Part shown: positions 39,353 to 48,880 of the stretch, in pieces
How the letters are laid out: each line of letters starts with the position of its first letter
How positions within the stretch are numbered: the stretch's first letter is position 1
Position numbers and translations under genes: made by a program
NCBI GenBank assembly: GCA_902591185.1
Contig: CACIZU010000003.1
Location: 1-64,000 of the forward strand
Direction: 5' to 3'
Length of the DNA: 64,000 nt
From: an uncultured Pelagibacteraceae bacterium
GTDB taxonomy: Bacteria; Pseudomonadota; Alphaproteobacteria; Pelagibacterales; Pelagibacteraceae
The notes under the pieces: model-generated
What the model was told of the DNA's origin: nothing
The model's database searches: none
Seen by the model: the letters and a program-made list of their open reading frames with translations, nothing else

Positions 39353-39388
39353 AAAAGGGTGGAATTTTTATTTCACCCTTTTTTTTTA
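39353..39388 (+). terminator. Intrinsic terminator after substrate-binding protein
   Basis: AAAAGGGTGGAATTTTTATTTCACCCTTTTTTTT. Confidence 0.85.
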
Positions 39389-39405
39389 TGTAATATAATA
39401 ATCTA

Positions 39406-39870
39406 ATGTTAATTAATATTAATCCAATTCTAAACCCTGAACTTTTATATAATTTAAGAGCTATGGGTCATGGAGATAAGTTAGTTTTAACAGACGCTAA
39501 CTTTCCCGCATATTCTCATTCTTTGAATAATAAAGTAATTAGATTAGATGGTGTTAATATTTATGAAGCTACGAAAGCTATTCTATCTGTCTTTCCATTA
39601 GACAGTTTTATAGACTCTGCTGCAAATAGAATGCAGGTAGATAATAAACCAGATGAATTAACAGAATGCCACAAAGATTTTATTAAAGCTGTCAAGGAAA
39701 GTTCTGGAGAAAATTGGAAAATTGGTTCAATTGAAAGACAAGAATTTTATAAAGAGGCGAAGAAATCTTACTTAATAGTATCTACTTCTGAAACAAGACC
39801 ATACGGATGTTTTATATTAACAAAAGGAGTAATAAAACCAGACGGTAGTGTTTGGGTTCTTGATAAATAA
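39406..39870 (+). CDS. RbsD/FucU family sugar pyranase/mutarotase
   Basis: LRAMGHGDKLVLTDANFPA; followed by a PfkB kinase. Confidence 0.9.
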   Translation: MLININPILNPELLYNLRAMGHGDKLVLTDANFPAYSHSLNNKVIRLDGVNIYEATKAILSVFPLDSFIDSAANRMQVDNKPDELTECHKDFIKAVKESSGENWKIGSIERQEFYKEAKKSYLIVSTSETRPYGCFILTKGVIKPDGSVWVLDK

Positions 39871-40781
39871 TGAACTCAATTTGTATTTTTGGGGTATTTG
39901 TAGCTGATCTTTGTTTTTTTGCTGAAAAAATTCCTGTTAAAGGTGAGACAGTTTTAGGGAAAAATTATTTAGTTGGACCAGGTGGAAAAGGATCAAATCA
40001 AGCAATTGCTGCAGCCAGATTAAATGGAAATGTTAATTTCATAACCAAAATTGGTAAAGATAATCATGCCGATATGGCATTTAGATTGTATGAAGATGCA
40101 GGAGTAAAAACTTCATCTATAATTCAAGACGAAAATCTTTCTACGGGCGTTGCAGGCATAATGATTGATGATAACGGTAGTAATGCAATAAATATTGTTT
40201 CAGGTGCAGCTGCGCATCTTAATAATCAAGATATAGATAAAAATTTGGAAATATTTAAAAAATCTAAAATTTTTCTTACTCAAATGGAAACTCCTGAAGA
40301 GGTAACTATATACTCTTTAAAAAAAGCTAAAGAAAATGACTGTATAACAGTTTTAAATCCAGCACCAGCAAGAAATATAGAGAAAGAGGATTTTAATTTA
40401 TTAGATTTTTTTACACCAAATGAAAATGAGGCTGAATTTTATTTAAATAAAAAAATTAAGTCTGAACAAGATGTTAAAAATGCTGCAAGTGAATTTTTAA
40501 AAAAAGGTGTAAAAAATATTATAATCACCTTAGGAGAAAAAGGAGTTTATTTTGCCAATAAAAATGAAGAATATTTTATTGATGCTTTAAAGTTGAAGGA
40601 TGAAGTTATAGATACAACAGGAGCAGGAGATGCTTTTAATGGAGCATTTGTCGTAGCGTTAGCTAATGAACTTAAATATAAAGAAGCATTACAATTTGCA
40701 AATAAAGTTGCTGGAATATCGGCAACAAGATTAGGAGCTGCAAGCTCAATGCCAACTTTAAATGAGGTCGATAAATATTAA
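39870..40781 (+). CDS. PfkB-family sugar kinase (ribokinase-like)
   Basis: VGPGGKGSNQAIAAARL, NPAPARNIEK, TLGEKGVYF, DTTGAGDAFNGAFVVAL. Confidence 0.92.
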   Translation: MNSICIFGVFVADLCFFAEKIPVKGETVLGKNYLVGPGGKGSNQAIAAARLNGNVNFITKIGKDNHADMAFRLYEDAGVKTSSIIQDENLSTGVAGIMIDDNGSNAINIVSGAAAHLNNQDIDKNLEIFKKSKIFLTQMETPEEVTIYSLKKAKENDCITVLNPAPARNIEKEDFNLLDFFTPNENEAEFYLNKKIKSEQDVKNAASEFLKKGVKNIIITLGEKGVYFANKNEEYFIDALKLKDEVIDTTGAGDAFNGAFVVALANELKYKEALQFANKVAGISATRLGAASSMPTLNEVDKY

Positions 40782-40791
40782 TAACTAAATT

Positions 40792-41787
40792 TTAATTTTT
40801 TTTATTCTCAGCCATTGATAAAGCAATTTTAAATGAATTTAATAAAGGTTCTAAATTTGCTATATTTTTCCCAGCTATTTCAAAAGCAGTTCCATGAGCT
40901 GTGGTTGTAATAGGCACTGTTAAGCCGCCTTGAACTGTTACACCTCTATCAAAACCAAATGCTTTAAGACCAGATTGTAAAGCATCGTGATACATACCGA
41001 CCATACAATCATGTTTTTTATTTTTATAAGCTACGATAAAAGATGTGTCGCAAGGCAATGGTCCATCTGTATTTAGACCAAGTTTTTTTGCCTCTTCTAT
41101 CGCAGGAATAATTTCATCCTTTTCCTCAGTTCCAAACTCAGCATGAGGATTAAGTGCTTGAACAGCAATTCTAGGATTTTTTACTCCATTTAATTTCATT
41201 ACTTCATCAATTAACTTAATTGGTTTTAAAATATTTTCTTTTGTAATTTTGCTTGCAACTTCTTTTATAGGAATATGAGATGTAACTCTGGCAGTCCAAA
41301 AATTGTCTATAACATTAAATTCGCAACAAAAACTTTTCACTTCTAGTTTATCAGCCATTAGTTGCAACTCATCAGAATATCTATTTCCTCCTAGTTTTAA
41401 ACTAGTTTTGTTAAAGGGAGCAAAATTGATCGCATCAATTTTATTTTTTTTAGCTAATTCTAAAGCAAGATCAAGAGCCTCCAAAATACTTTCGCCAGAC
41501 TCTTTTGAAGGTTCTGCAATTTTATAATGATGATTTTTACCTTTAGAAATATCTAAAAAAAATCTATTTGTATTTTTAAAATTAATTTGATCAAAATTAT
41601 CTACAGTTTCCAATTTATGAGAATATCCTGATATTTTATTTCCTTCATCAAAAATATTTTTTTCTCCAATAATTACTAAATTAGCTTTGTTTGTAATTTC
41701 TTCTTTTAGTAGTTTAGATAATAATTCTGGCCCGATACCAGACGGATCACCAAGAAGCAATGCAATATTAATTTTATTTTGGGCCAT
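40792..41787 (-). CDS. PdxA/PdxA2-family 4-phospho-hydroxyacid dehydrogenase
   Basis: LLGDPSGIGPELLSKLL, LNPHAEFGTEEKDEIIPAI, GMYHDALQSGLKAFGFDRGVTVQGGL, TTAHGTAFEIAGK. Confidence 0.9.
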   Translation of the reverse strand: MAQNKINIALLLGDPSGIGPELLSKLLKEEITNKANLVIIGEKNIFDEGNKISGYSHKLETVDNFDQINFKNTNRFFLDISKGKNHHYKIAEPSKESGESILEALDLALELAKKNKIDAINFAPFNKTSLKLGGNRYSDELQLMADKLEVKSFCCEFNVIDNFWTARVTSHIPIKEVASKITKENILKPIKLIDEVMKLNGVKNPRIAVQALNPHAEFGTEEKDEIIPAIEEAKKLGLNTDGPLPCDTSFIVAYKNKKHDCMVGMYHDALQSGLKAFGFDRGVTVQGGLTVPITTTAHGTAFEIAGKNIANLEPLLNSFKIALSMAENKKN

Positions 41788-41855
41788 TTTTTTCTTAAGC
41801 TTTGTATCAGATTATGTTTAAATAATTAATTATAAATTAACTAAAGAGGGAAATA

Positions 41856-42827
41856 ATGAAAAAAAGTTTTAAACTTTTCTTAGCTGCTGCGTTTCTAGTG
41901 ACTGAATTTTTTGTTATAGCATTACCAATGCTTACTACTTCTGCAAGAGCAGATGGTGCTATACAAGCGATTACTCATGCTGGTTTCGGTGGTGGTACTG
42001 ACGTAACTACTAGAATGATGCTTTTAAGAGCTCGTAGAGTTCTTAAACAAGATATGCAATTAGTTAACAAAAAAGGTGGCGGTGGAGCAGTATCAATGGA
42101 TTATATGATGAGCTTACCTGCAGATGGTCAACATACTTTAACCTGGACTACTGGTCACGCTGTATCAATGGCGCTAGGCAAAACTAAAGTTAAAATTAGT
42201 GACATGCAACCACTAGCAAGAGGTACTGATGATCCTCAATTATTTGTTGTAAATTGTAAAGCAGACATCAAAGATGCTAAAAAATTTATTAGTACTCAAA
42301 AATCAAAATCACTTAAATATGGAACAACTCATGTTGGTGGAATTGATGATGTTAGTGCAATTGCATTTACTAAAAAAGGTGGATTAAAAGATCCTACTAT
42401 TGTTGCTTATAAAGGTGTTGCTCCAATTAAAACAAACCTTATCAAAGGAGATATTGATGTAGGTGTTTTAAATTTAGGAGAAGCATTAACTGAGATAAAC
42501 GATGGTACACTTTGTGTTTCAATTGTTTTAGCAAATAATAGAATGGCTAAAATTGGAGATTCTCCAACAGCTAAAGAATTAGGAATTCCTGTTTCTTTAT
42601 CTACGGTTAGAGGATTTGTAACTAAAAAAGGAGCTCCAGCTGAAAGAGTTAAAGAATTAGAAGCTGGAATGATGAAAGCAATGAGTCACAACTATTACAA
42701 AAATTTCTTAACTGAAATTGGTCTTGATGAAACAAGTGTAGTTGGTGCTGACGAATGGGGTAAGCAAATGGAAGAAATGCTTACTGAAATGACTGCACAG
42801 CTTAAAGCTTTAGGTTACATTAAGTAA
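41856..42827 (+). CDS. Tripartite tricarboxylate (TTT/TctC-like) substrate-binding protein
   Basis: Signal peptide; AITHAGFGGGTDVTTRMMLL; VVNKKGGGGAV-like motif; followed by TctB/TctA. Confidence 0.88.
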   Translation: MKKSFKLFLAAAFLVTEFFVIALPMLTTSARADGAIQAITHAGFGGGTDVTTRMMLLRARRVLKQDMQLVNKKGGGGAVSMDYMMSLPADGQHTLTWTTGHAVSMALGKTKVKISDMQPLARGTDDPQLFVVNCKADIKDAKKFISTQKSKSLKYGTTHVGGIDDVSAIAFTKKGGLKDPTIVAYKGVAPIKTNLIKGDIDVGVLNLGEALTEINDGTLCVSIVLANNRMAKIGDSPTAKELGIPVSLSTVRGFVTKKGAPAERVKELEAGMMKAMSHNYYKNFLTEIGLDETSVVGADEWGKQMEEMLTEMTAQLKALGYIK

Positions 42828-42851
42828 TTATCAAAGAAGTACATTTTACTA

Positions 42852-43355
42852 ATGAATAATGTACAAAAGCAAAAAAGGGCAAACAAAAGTTTGCCCTTTT
42901 TTTTTAAAGATGAGTTTAAAGTTTCTTTTATAATAATATTTATCTCAACTATTTTATTAATAACAACTTTTACATTTGATATTGTTCCTCCAATTTTAAA
43001 TAGAGGTATACAGCCAGCAACTTTTCCAAAAGGATTATTAATTTTAATAATAGGCTTAACTTTAATCATATATTATTTATCAATAAAAAAACCTTGGAAA
43101 GTTGAAAAAAAACTACCAAAGACTTTTTTTTTAACATTATTGAGTTTTTTAATTTTTGTCATTGTTTCAAAAACTTTAGACTTCTTTTTGGCAATTTCTT
43201 TATTATCTGTCTTTGTTTCATACTATTGGGGTGAAAGACGGATACTTTATTTGATACTAGTTAGTGTAATCTTTCCCATTATAGTATTTATTTTTTTTGA
43301 AACAATTTTAGGATTAAGATTTCCACCGGGTATAATTACAAATATTTATTATTAA
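42852..43355 (+). CDS. TctB-like small membrane subunit
   Basis: Four hydrophobic segments; sits between TctC-like and TctA-like genes. Confidence 0.8.
   Translation: MNNVQKQKRANKSLPFFFKDEFKVSFIIIFISTILLITTFTFDIVPPILNRGIQPATFPKGLLILIIGLTLIIYYLSIKKPWKVEKKLPKTFFLTLLSFLIFVIVSKTLDFFLAISLLSVFVSYYWGERRILYLILVSVIFPIIVFIFFETILGLRFPPGIITNIYY
42874..42905 (+). terminator. Strong intrinsic terminator, within the first codons of the tctB ORF
   Basis: AAAGGGCAAAC AAAA GTTTGCCCTTT followed by a T tract (42897-42905). Confidence 0.85.
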
Positions 43356-43362
43356 GTTTAAA

Positions 43363-44841
43363 ATGGAAAATTTACTTTTAATGATGGCTCCGTTATTTAG
43401 CTCTAAACTTTTATTGGTTTTATTTTTTGGAACTTTATTTGGTTTGATTTTAGGAGTTTTACCAGGCCTAGGTCCAACAACGGGTGGTGCACTAATTTTA
43501 CCTTTTACAATGACTTTAGATCCACTTTCAGCAATTGTGTTGTTAACTTCAATTTATTGTGCCGGAACTTATGGTGGAGCAATCACAGCAATCTTGATTA
43601 ATACTCCAGGCACTCCTGCAGCAGCAGCTACTTGCTTAGATGGATATCCATTAGCTCAAAAAGGTGAGGCTGGTAGAGCATTAGGAATGGCCACAGTCTC
43701 TAGTACGGTTGGAGGTATTTTTAGTGTGATAATATTAGTTTTTTTTGCACCATTACTTGCAAAACTTGCTTATGAATTTGGACAACCTGAATATTTTGCT
43801 TTAGCTATTTTCGGATTAACTATGTTGGCATCTATAGGAGATGGAAGTCCAATTAAAAATTTAATTGCAGGAGCTTTTGGAATATTAATTTCAACAATTG
43901 GAAAAGATTTCATGACTTCTATAGATAGATTTACCTATGGGATTAATGAATTATCAGAAGGTATAGGTTTTATTCCTGTTGTAGTAGGTTTATTTGCAAT
44001 AAGTGAAATGTTAACTCAATCAACATTACTAAACCAAGTTTTTAAAAGAGTTGCTTTAAAAGCGGTAAAATTACCTTCTTTAAATGATTACAAATTAACA
44101 TGGAAAACAATATTGAGATCATCTGGTATTGGATCTTTTATAGGAGTATTGCCTGCAGAAGGAGGAACTGTAGCATCATTAATAGGTTATTCTGAAGCAA
44201 AAAGATTTTCAAAGAAGCCAGAGGATTTTGGTAAAGGTTCAATTGAAGGAATAGCAGGAGCTGAAGCTGCTAATAATGCTGCAACGGGTGGTGCAATGGT
44301 TCCAACTCTTGCTTTAGGAATTCCAGGAAGTGCTACTACAGCTGTAATATTAACAGGTCTAATTATTCATGGAGTAAGACCTGGGCCCGATTTATTTAGA
44401 GAGCAACCAGAATTTTTATATGGAATTTTTGGCGCAATGTTAATTGCCAATGTCCTCTTTTTTATATTTGGTTTTTTTGGTGCTAAAATTTTTGCCCGTA
44501 TAACTTTAGTACCAAATAAAATTTTGTGGCCAATGATATTTGCAGTTTCTGTTTGTGGAACCTATTCACTAAGTCAATCTATTATTGATGTTTGGATAAT
44601 GCTTTTATTTGGGGTGATTGGTTTTTTTATGCGAAGATATGGTTTTTCAGTAGTTCCAGTGATAATTGGGTTAATCTTAGGAGAATTGGTTGAGGGAACT
44701 CTCAGACAGTCTTTGGTGATATTTGATGGTAATTGGCTGATGTTTTTAACTAGACCTATAGCACTAACATTTTTTATTTTATCTTTAATTGGTTTAGCTT
44801 TTCCATTATTAAGATCAAAAAAAAGAAAAAAGATATTATGA
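43363..44841 (+). CDS. TctA-like large membrane subunit
   Basis: GVLPGLGPTTGGALILPFT, TYGGAITAILINTPGTPAAAATCLDGYPLAQKGEAGRALG, LGIPGSATTAVILTGLIIHGVRPGP. Confidence 0.96.
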   Translation: MENLLLMMAPLFSSKLLLVLFFGTLFGLILGVLPGLGPTTGGALILPFTMTLDPLSAIVLLTSIYCAGTYGGAITAILINTPGTPAAAATCLDGYPLAQKGEAGRALGMATVSSTVGGIFSVIILVFFAPLLAKLAYEFGQPEYFALAIFGLTMLASIGDGSPIKNLIAGAFGILISTIGKDFMTSIDRFTYGINELSEGIGFIPVVVGLFAISEMLTQSTLLNQVFKRVALKAVKLPSLNDYKLTWKTILRSSGIGSFIGVLPAEGGTVASLIGYSEAKRFSKKPEDFGKGSIEGIAGAEAANNAATGGAMVPTLALGIPGSATTAVILTGLIIHGVRPGPDLFREQPEFLYGIFGAMLIANVLFFIFGFFGAKIFARITLVPNKILWPMIFAVSVCGTYSLSQSIIDVWIMLLFGVIGFFMRRYGFSVVPVIIGLILGELVEGTLRQSLVIFDGNWLMFLTRPIALTFFILSLIGLAFPLLRSKKRKKIL

Positions 44842-45587
44842 TTAAATTTGATTTAACTAACAGAGTAGCAATTGTAACTGGTGGCGCTCAAGGTTTTGGT
44901 TTAGCTATTACAGAGAGATTTGTTGAGGCAGGTGCTAAGGTTGTTATTTGGGACATTGATGAAGATGCGGTTAAAAAAGCATTAGAAAAAATAAATTCAA
45001 ATAATCTTAGTTATCAAATTGTAGATGTAAGTAATTTTGAAAATATTAATAAAAATCTAACTGAAACTGAAAACAAACATGGAAAGATAGACATCTTTAT
45101 AAATAATGCTGGTATAGCAGGTATGAATACTACAGTTGCAGAATATCCACTAGATGAATGGAAAAAAGTTATGGATTTAAATTTAAACTCAGTATTTTAT
45201 TGTTGCAAAGCAGTTGTTCCTTTTATGATTAAAAATGATTATGGAAGAATAGTTAATATTGCTTCAATTGCTGGAAAAGAAGGAAATCCTAATGCAAGTG
45301 CCTACAGTACATCAAAAGCAGGTGTGATTGGTCTTACTAAATCACTTGGAAAAGAACTAGCTTTAAAAAATATAGCTGTAAATTGTGTTACTCCAGCAGC
45401 TGCAAAAACAAGGATTTTTGATCAAATGACAGAAGAACATATTAATTATATGTTATCTAAAATACCAAGAAATAAATTTGCTAAAGTAGAAGAATTAGCT
45501 TCTTTAGTTACTTGGTTGTCTAGTGAAGAAAATTCATTCTCTACGGCTGCAGTATTTGATTTAAGTGGTGGAAGAGCTACCTATTAG
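44838..45587 (+). CDS. SDR family oxidoreductase
   Basis: VTGGAQGFGLAI, INNAGIAGMN, NIASIAGKEGNPNASAYSTSKAG. Confidence 0.95.
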   Translation: MIKFDLTNRVAIVTGGAQGFGLAITERFVEAGAKVVIWDIDEDAVKKALEKINSNNLSYQIVDVSNFENINKNLTETENKHGKIDIFINNAGIAGMNTTVAEYPLDEWKKVMDLNLNSVFYCCKAVVPFMIKNDYGRIVNIASIAGKEGNPNASAYSTSKAGVIGLTKSLGKELALKNIAVNCVTPAAAKTRIFDQMTEEHINYMLSKIPRNKFAKVEELASLVTWLSSEENSFSTAAVFDLSGGRATY

Positions 45588-45589
45588 TT

Positions 45590-46492
45590 ATGCAAATTGG
45601 TATTGATGTAGGTGCAACTAAAATTGAGAGCGTTGTATTAGAAGAAAATGGACAAGAAAAACATAGATCAAGAACAGCATGTCCTAAAGAATACTTATCT
45701 ATTATTAACACTATTAAAGATATCCATCATAAATTAGAAAAAGAATTTCAAAAAGATTTGTCAATTGGTGTTTGTCATCCAGGAATACATTCTCCACAAA
45801 CCGGTTTGGTTAAAAATGCACCTAATTGTTATTGGTTAGAAAAAAAACCTTTTCAAAGTGATCTTCGTAAAGCACTAGGTAAAGAAGTTTTTTGTGAAAA
45901 TGATGCAAATTGTTTTGCTTTATCTGAAGCAATTGATGGATCTGGAAAACATTATAAAATAGTTTATGGAATTATTTTAGGTTCTGGTGCAGGTGGAGGA
46001 CTTGTAATCGACAAACAAATTGTAAGTGGTCCAAATGGAGTTGCAGGTGAGTGGGGTCATAACCAAATTCCATATTTTGCAGCAAAAAAAGAAAACTTTG
46101 ATTCAAACAACGCAAGAGAAGCTGAAATTGAAAGTTTTATATCAGGACTTGGATTGGCAAAAAGATTTAACAAAATTTATGGAAAAAATTTAAAGACTAA
46201 TGAAATATTTGAATTATATAGAAAACATGATTTAGATGCAGAAAGATTTATTGATGAATTTAAATTAAATTTGGCAATGTCGTTATCCGGAATCATAAAT
46301 ATTTTAGATCCTGACGCTTTTATTTTTGGTGGAGGTGTTTCAAATGAAATTGATTTTTTAAGTGAAATTGAATCAATGGTTAAAAAATTTGTTATAGGAA
46401 AAGAATACGATGGTGTATTTTTGAAACCTAAATTTGGTGATGCCAGTGGTGTTAGAGGTGCAGCGAGACTAGGAAGAAGCGCTACATATTAA
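45590..46492 (+). CDS. ROK-family sugar kinase
   Basis: IGIDVGATKIESVV, ENDANCFALSEA, GIILGSGAGGGLVID, GEWGHNQI, FIFGGGVSNE. Confidence 0.94.
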   Translation: MQIGIDVGATKIESVVLEENGQEKHRSRTACPKEYLSIINTIKDIHHKLEKEFQKDLSIGVCHPGIHSPQTGLVKNAPNCYWLEKKPFQSDLRKALGKEVFCENDANCFALSEAIDGSGKHYKIVYGIILGSGAGGGLVIDKQIVSGPNGVAGEWGHNQIPYFAAKKENFDSNNAREAEIESFISGLGLAKRFNKIYGKNLKTNEIFELYRKHDLDAERFIDEFKLNLAMSLSGIINILDPDAFIFGGGVSNEIDFLSEIESMVKKFVIGKEYDGVFLKPKFGDASGVRGAARLGRSATY

Positions 46493-46567
46493 AATACAAT
46501 TAATAGTTGAGTTAAAAAAACTATTTTTAAATTTTTTTTTAATAAATTAGACAAAATTTTAAAAAAA

Positions 46568-46600
46568 AAAATAACAACTTCTAGTTGCTATTTTTTTTTT
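46568..46600 (+). terminator. Putative intrinsic terminator after ROK kinase
   Basis: AAATAACAACTTCTAGTTGCTATTTTTTTTTT; one mismatch in stem. Confidence 0.6.
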
Positions 46601-46678
46601 AATTATGAATTACTACTCATTCTACCTATAGTCTTTTTTTAAAAAAAATAAGTTAACTTAATAAATAAGAGGAAAGAC

Positions 46679-47935
46679 ATGAAAAAAATAATAATCGCTT
46701 TAATTGCATTAGCGTTTACTTCTACTTCTTCTATTGCAGGACCTAAAATTGAGGTATTGCATTGGTGGACTTCAGGTGGTGAAGCTGCTGCTCTTAAAGT
46801 TTTAAAAGATGATTTTGCTGCTAATGGTGGTGAATGGATGGACATGCCTGTAACAGGTGGTGGTGGAGACGCCGCTAACGTTGCATTAAAAGCAAGAATA
46901 GTTGCTGGTGATCCACCATCTGCTTCTCAAATTAAAGGTCCTACAATTCAAGAGTATGACCAAGAAGGTGTAGTAGCTCCATATAATATAGATTCAATAG
47001 CTCAATCAGAAGGTTGGGATAATTTATTGGATCCAATGATTGCAGCTATCCACAAATGTCAAAACAACAGCGGACCTTATTGTGCTGCTCCAGTAAACAT
47101 TCATAGAATTGACTGGATGTGGGCTAATAAAGCTGTGTTTGATGCGAATGGAATTTCTGTTCCAACTACATGGGATGATTTGAATGCTGCTGCTGACAAG
47201 TTACAAGCTGCTGGAATAATTCCTTTTGCTCACGGCGGACAAGCTTGGCAAGACGCTACAGTATTTGAAGCAGTTGCTATGGGTATTGGTGGAAACAATT
47301 ATTACAAAAATTGTTACGTAAAATTAGATGAAAACTGTCTAAGAAGCGAAACTACAGTAAAAGTTTTTGACCAAATGAGAAAACTACAAGGTTATACAGA
47401 TCCAGGTAGTCCAGGAAGAGACTGGAACGTTGCTACCGGAATGGTTATTGAAGGTAAAGCTGGTTTTCAAATTATGGGTGACTGGGCTAAAGGAGAATTT
47501 ACAGCTGCTGGTAAAGAACCAGGTGTAGATTACTACTGTGCTGCAACTCCATCAAACAATGGTTATTTATATAACGTAGATAGTTTTATTTTTTATAAAT
47601 CTGACGACCCAGACAAGCAAGATGGTCAAAAATTATTGGCTAAACTTATGATGGGTAAAAACTTCCAAAAAGTTTTTAACTTATACAAAGGTTCAATACC
47701 AGCTCGTCTAGACGTATCAATGGATGAATTTGACAATTGTGCAAAGACATCTAATGCAGATATTAAAACTGCAGGTGCAAAAGGTGGATTAGTTCCAAGT
47801 TTTGCTCATGGTATGGCACAAGGTAATACTATGAAAGCTGCTCTACAAGATATAATCACAGAACACTTTAATTCTGATATGTCTTCTGTAGATGCTGCTA
47901 ATGCTTTAGCTGATTCAGTTTTAGCAAATATGTAA
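46679..47935 (+). CDS. Sugar ABC transporter substrate-binding protein (glucose/mannose GtsA-like)
   Basis: Signal peptide; KIEVLHWWTSGGEAAALKVLKDDFAANGGEWMDMPVTGGGGDAA; IPFAHGGQAWQD. Confidence 0.9.
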   Translation: MKKIIIALIALAFTSTSSIAGPKIEVLHWWTSGGEAAALKVLKDDFAANGGEWMDMPVTGGGGDAANVALKARIVAGDPPSASQIKGPTIQEYDQEGVVAPYNIDSIAQSEGWDNLLDPMIAAIHKCQNNSGPYCAAPVNIHRIDWMWANKAVFDANGISVPTTWDDLNAAADKLQAAGIIPFAHGGQAWQDATVFEAVAMGIGGNNYYKNCYVKLDENCLRSETTVKVFDQMRKLQGYTDPGSPGRDWNVATGMVIEGKAGFQIMGDWAKGEFTAAGKEPGVDYYCAATPSNNGYLYNVDSFIFYKSDDPDKQDGQKLLAKLMMGKNFQKVFNLYKGSIPARLDVSMDEFDNCAKTSNADIKTAGAKGGLVPSFAHGMAQGNTMKAALQDIITEHFNSDMSSVDAANALADSVLANM

Positions 47936-47946
47936 AAAACAAAATC

Positions 47947-47980
47947 AAAAAGGCCACTTTTAATTAAGTGGCCTTTTTTT
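47947..47980 (+). terminator. Intrinsic terminator between binding protein and permease
   Basis: AAAAAGGCCACTTTTAATTAAGTGGCCTTTTTTT. Confidence 0.9.
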
Positions 47981-48004
47981 CAAATCAAAATTTATTATAT
48001 TTAA

Positions 48005-48880
48005 ATGTTTAAGTGGTTAGAAAAAAATTTACCTAAAATTGTATTAACGCCAGCAGTTGGGTTAATCAGTTGGTTTGTTTATGGATTTGTTCTTTGGACT
48101 TTTTATATATCTTTTACTAATTCAAAAATTTTACCTAAATATGAATTATGGGGTGTTGGTCAATATGTTAAGTTATGGGCTTCTCGTAAATGGCTAATTT
48201 CAGTAGATAACTTACTTGTATTTACAGCACTTTTTTTAATTTTATGTATTGTAATAGGAATAATTCTTGCAATTTTTCTAGACCAAAAAATAAGAGCAGA
48301 AGGGGTTTTAAGAACCATTTACTTATACCCAATGGCTCTTTCTTTTATTGTTACTGGTACAGCTTGGAAATGGATTTTAAATCCAACTTTAGGTATTCAA
48401 AAAATGTTTATAGATTGGGGTTTTGAGAATTTTACTTTTGATTGGTTGGTTAATAGAGAAATGGCCATATATACCATTGTTATTGCCGGTGTTTGGCAGT
48501 CAGCAGGTTTTGTGATGGCTTTATTTTTAGCTGGATTGAGATCTGTAGAGGATGAAATTGTTAAAGCTGCTAAAATTGATGGAGCTGGTTTATTTACAGT
48601 ATATTGGAAAATCCTAATTCCTATGATGAGACCAGTTTTTTTTACAAGTTTTGTAATATTGGTTCATATTTCAATAAAAAGTTATGATTTAATTGTAGCT
48701 CTTACTCAAGGTGGCCCAGGTATTTCGACAACTATGCCAGCTTTATTTATGACTCAAGCTGCTTTTCACAAAAGTCAAGTTGGTTTATCTGCTGCAAGCG
48801 CAATGATGATGTTTATGGCAGTTGCTGCAGTAATTATACCTTATTTATATTCTGAGTTAAGGAGAGAAAATGCAAGCTAA
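48005..48880 (+). CDS. Sugar ABC transporter permease (MalF-type)
   Basis: Hydrophobic; EAA-like loop EDEIVKAAKIDGAGLFTVYWKILIPMMRP. Confidence 0.93.
   Translation: MFKWLEKNLPKIVLTPAVGLISWFVYGFVLWTFYISFTNSKILPKYELWGVGQYVKLWASRKWLISVDNLLVFTALFLILCIVIGIILAIFLDQKIRAEGVLRTIYLYPMALSFIVTGTAWKWILNPTLGIQKMFIDWGFENFTFDWLVNREMAIYTIVIAGVWQSAGFVMALFLAGLRSVEDEIVKAAKIDGAGLFTVYWKILIPMMRPVFFTSFVILVHISIKSYDLIVALTQGGPGISTTMPALFMTQAAFHKSQVGLSAASAMMMFMAVAAVIIPYLYSELRRENAS

Noticed and set aside
41815-41850. AT-rich inverted repeat (TTTAAATAATTAATTATAAATTAA) upstream of the TctC-like gene
   Set aside because: Symmetry is expected by chance in sequence this AT-rich; no second copy found to support an operator.
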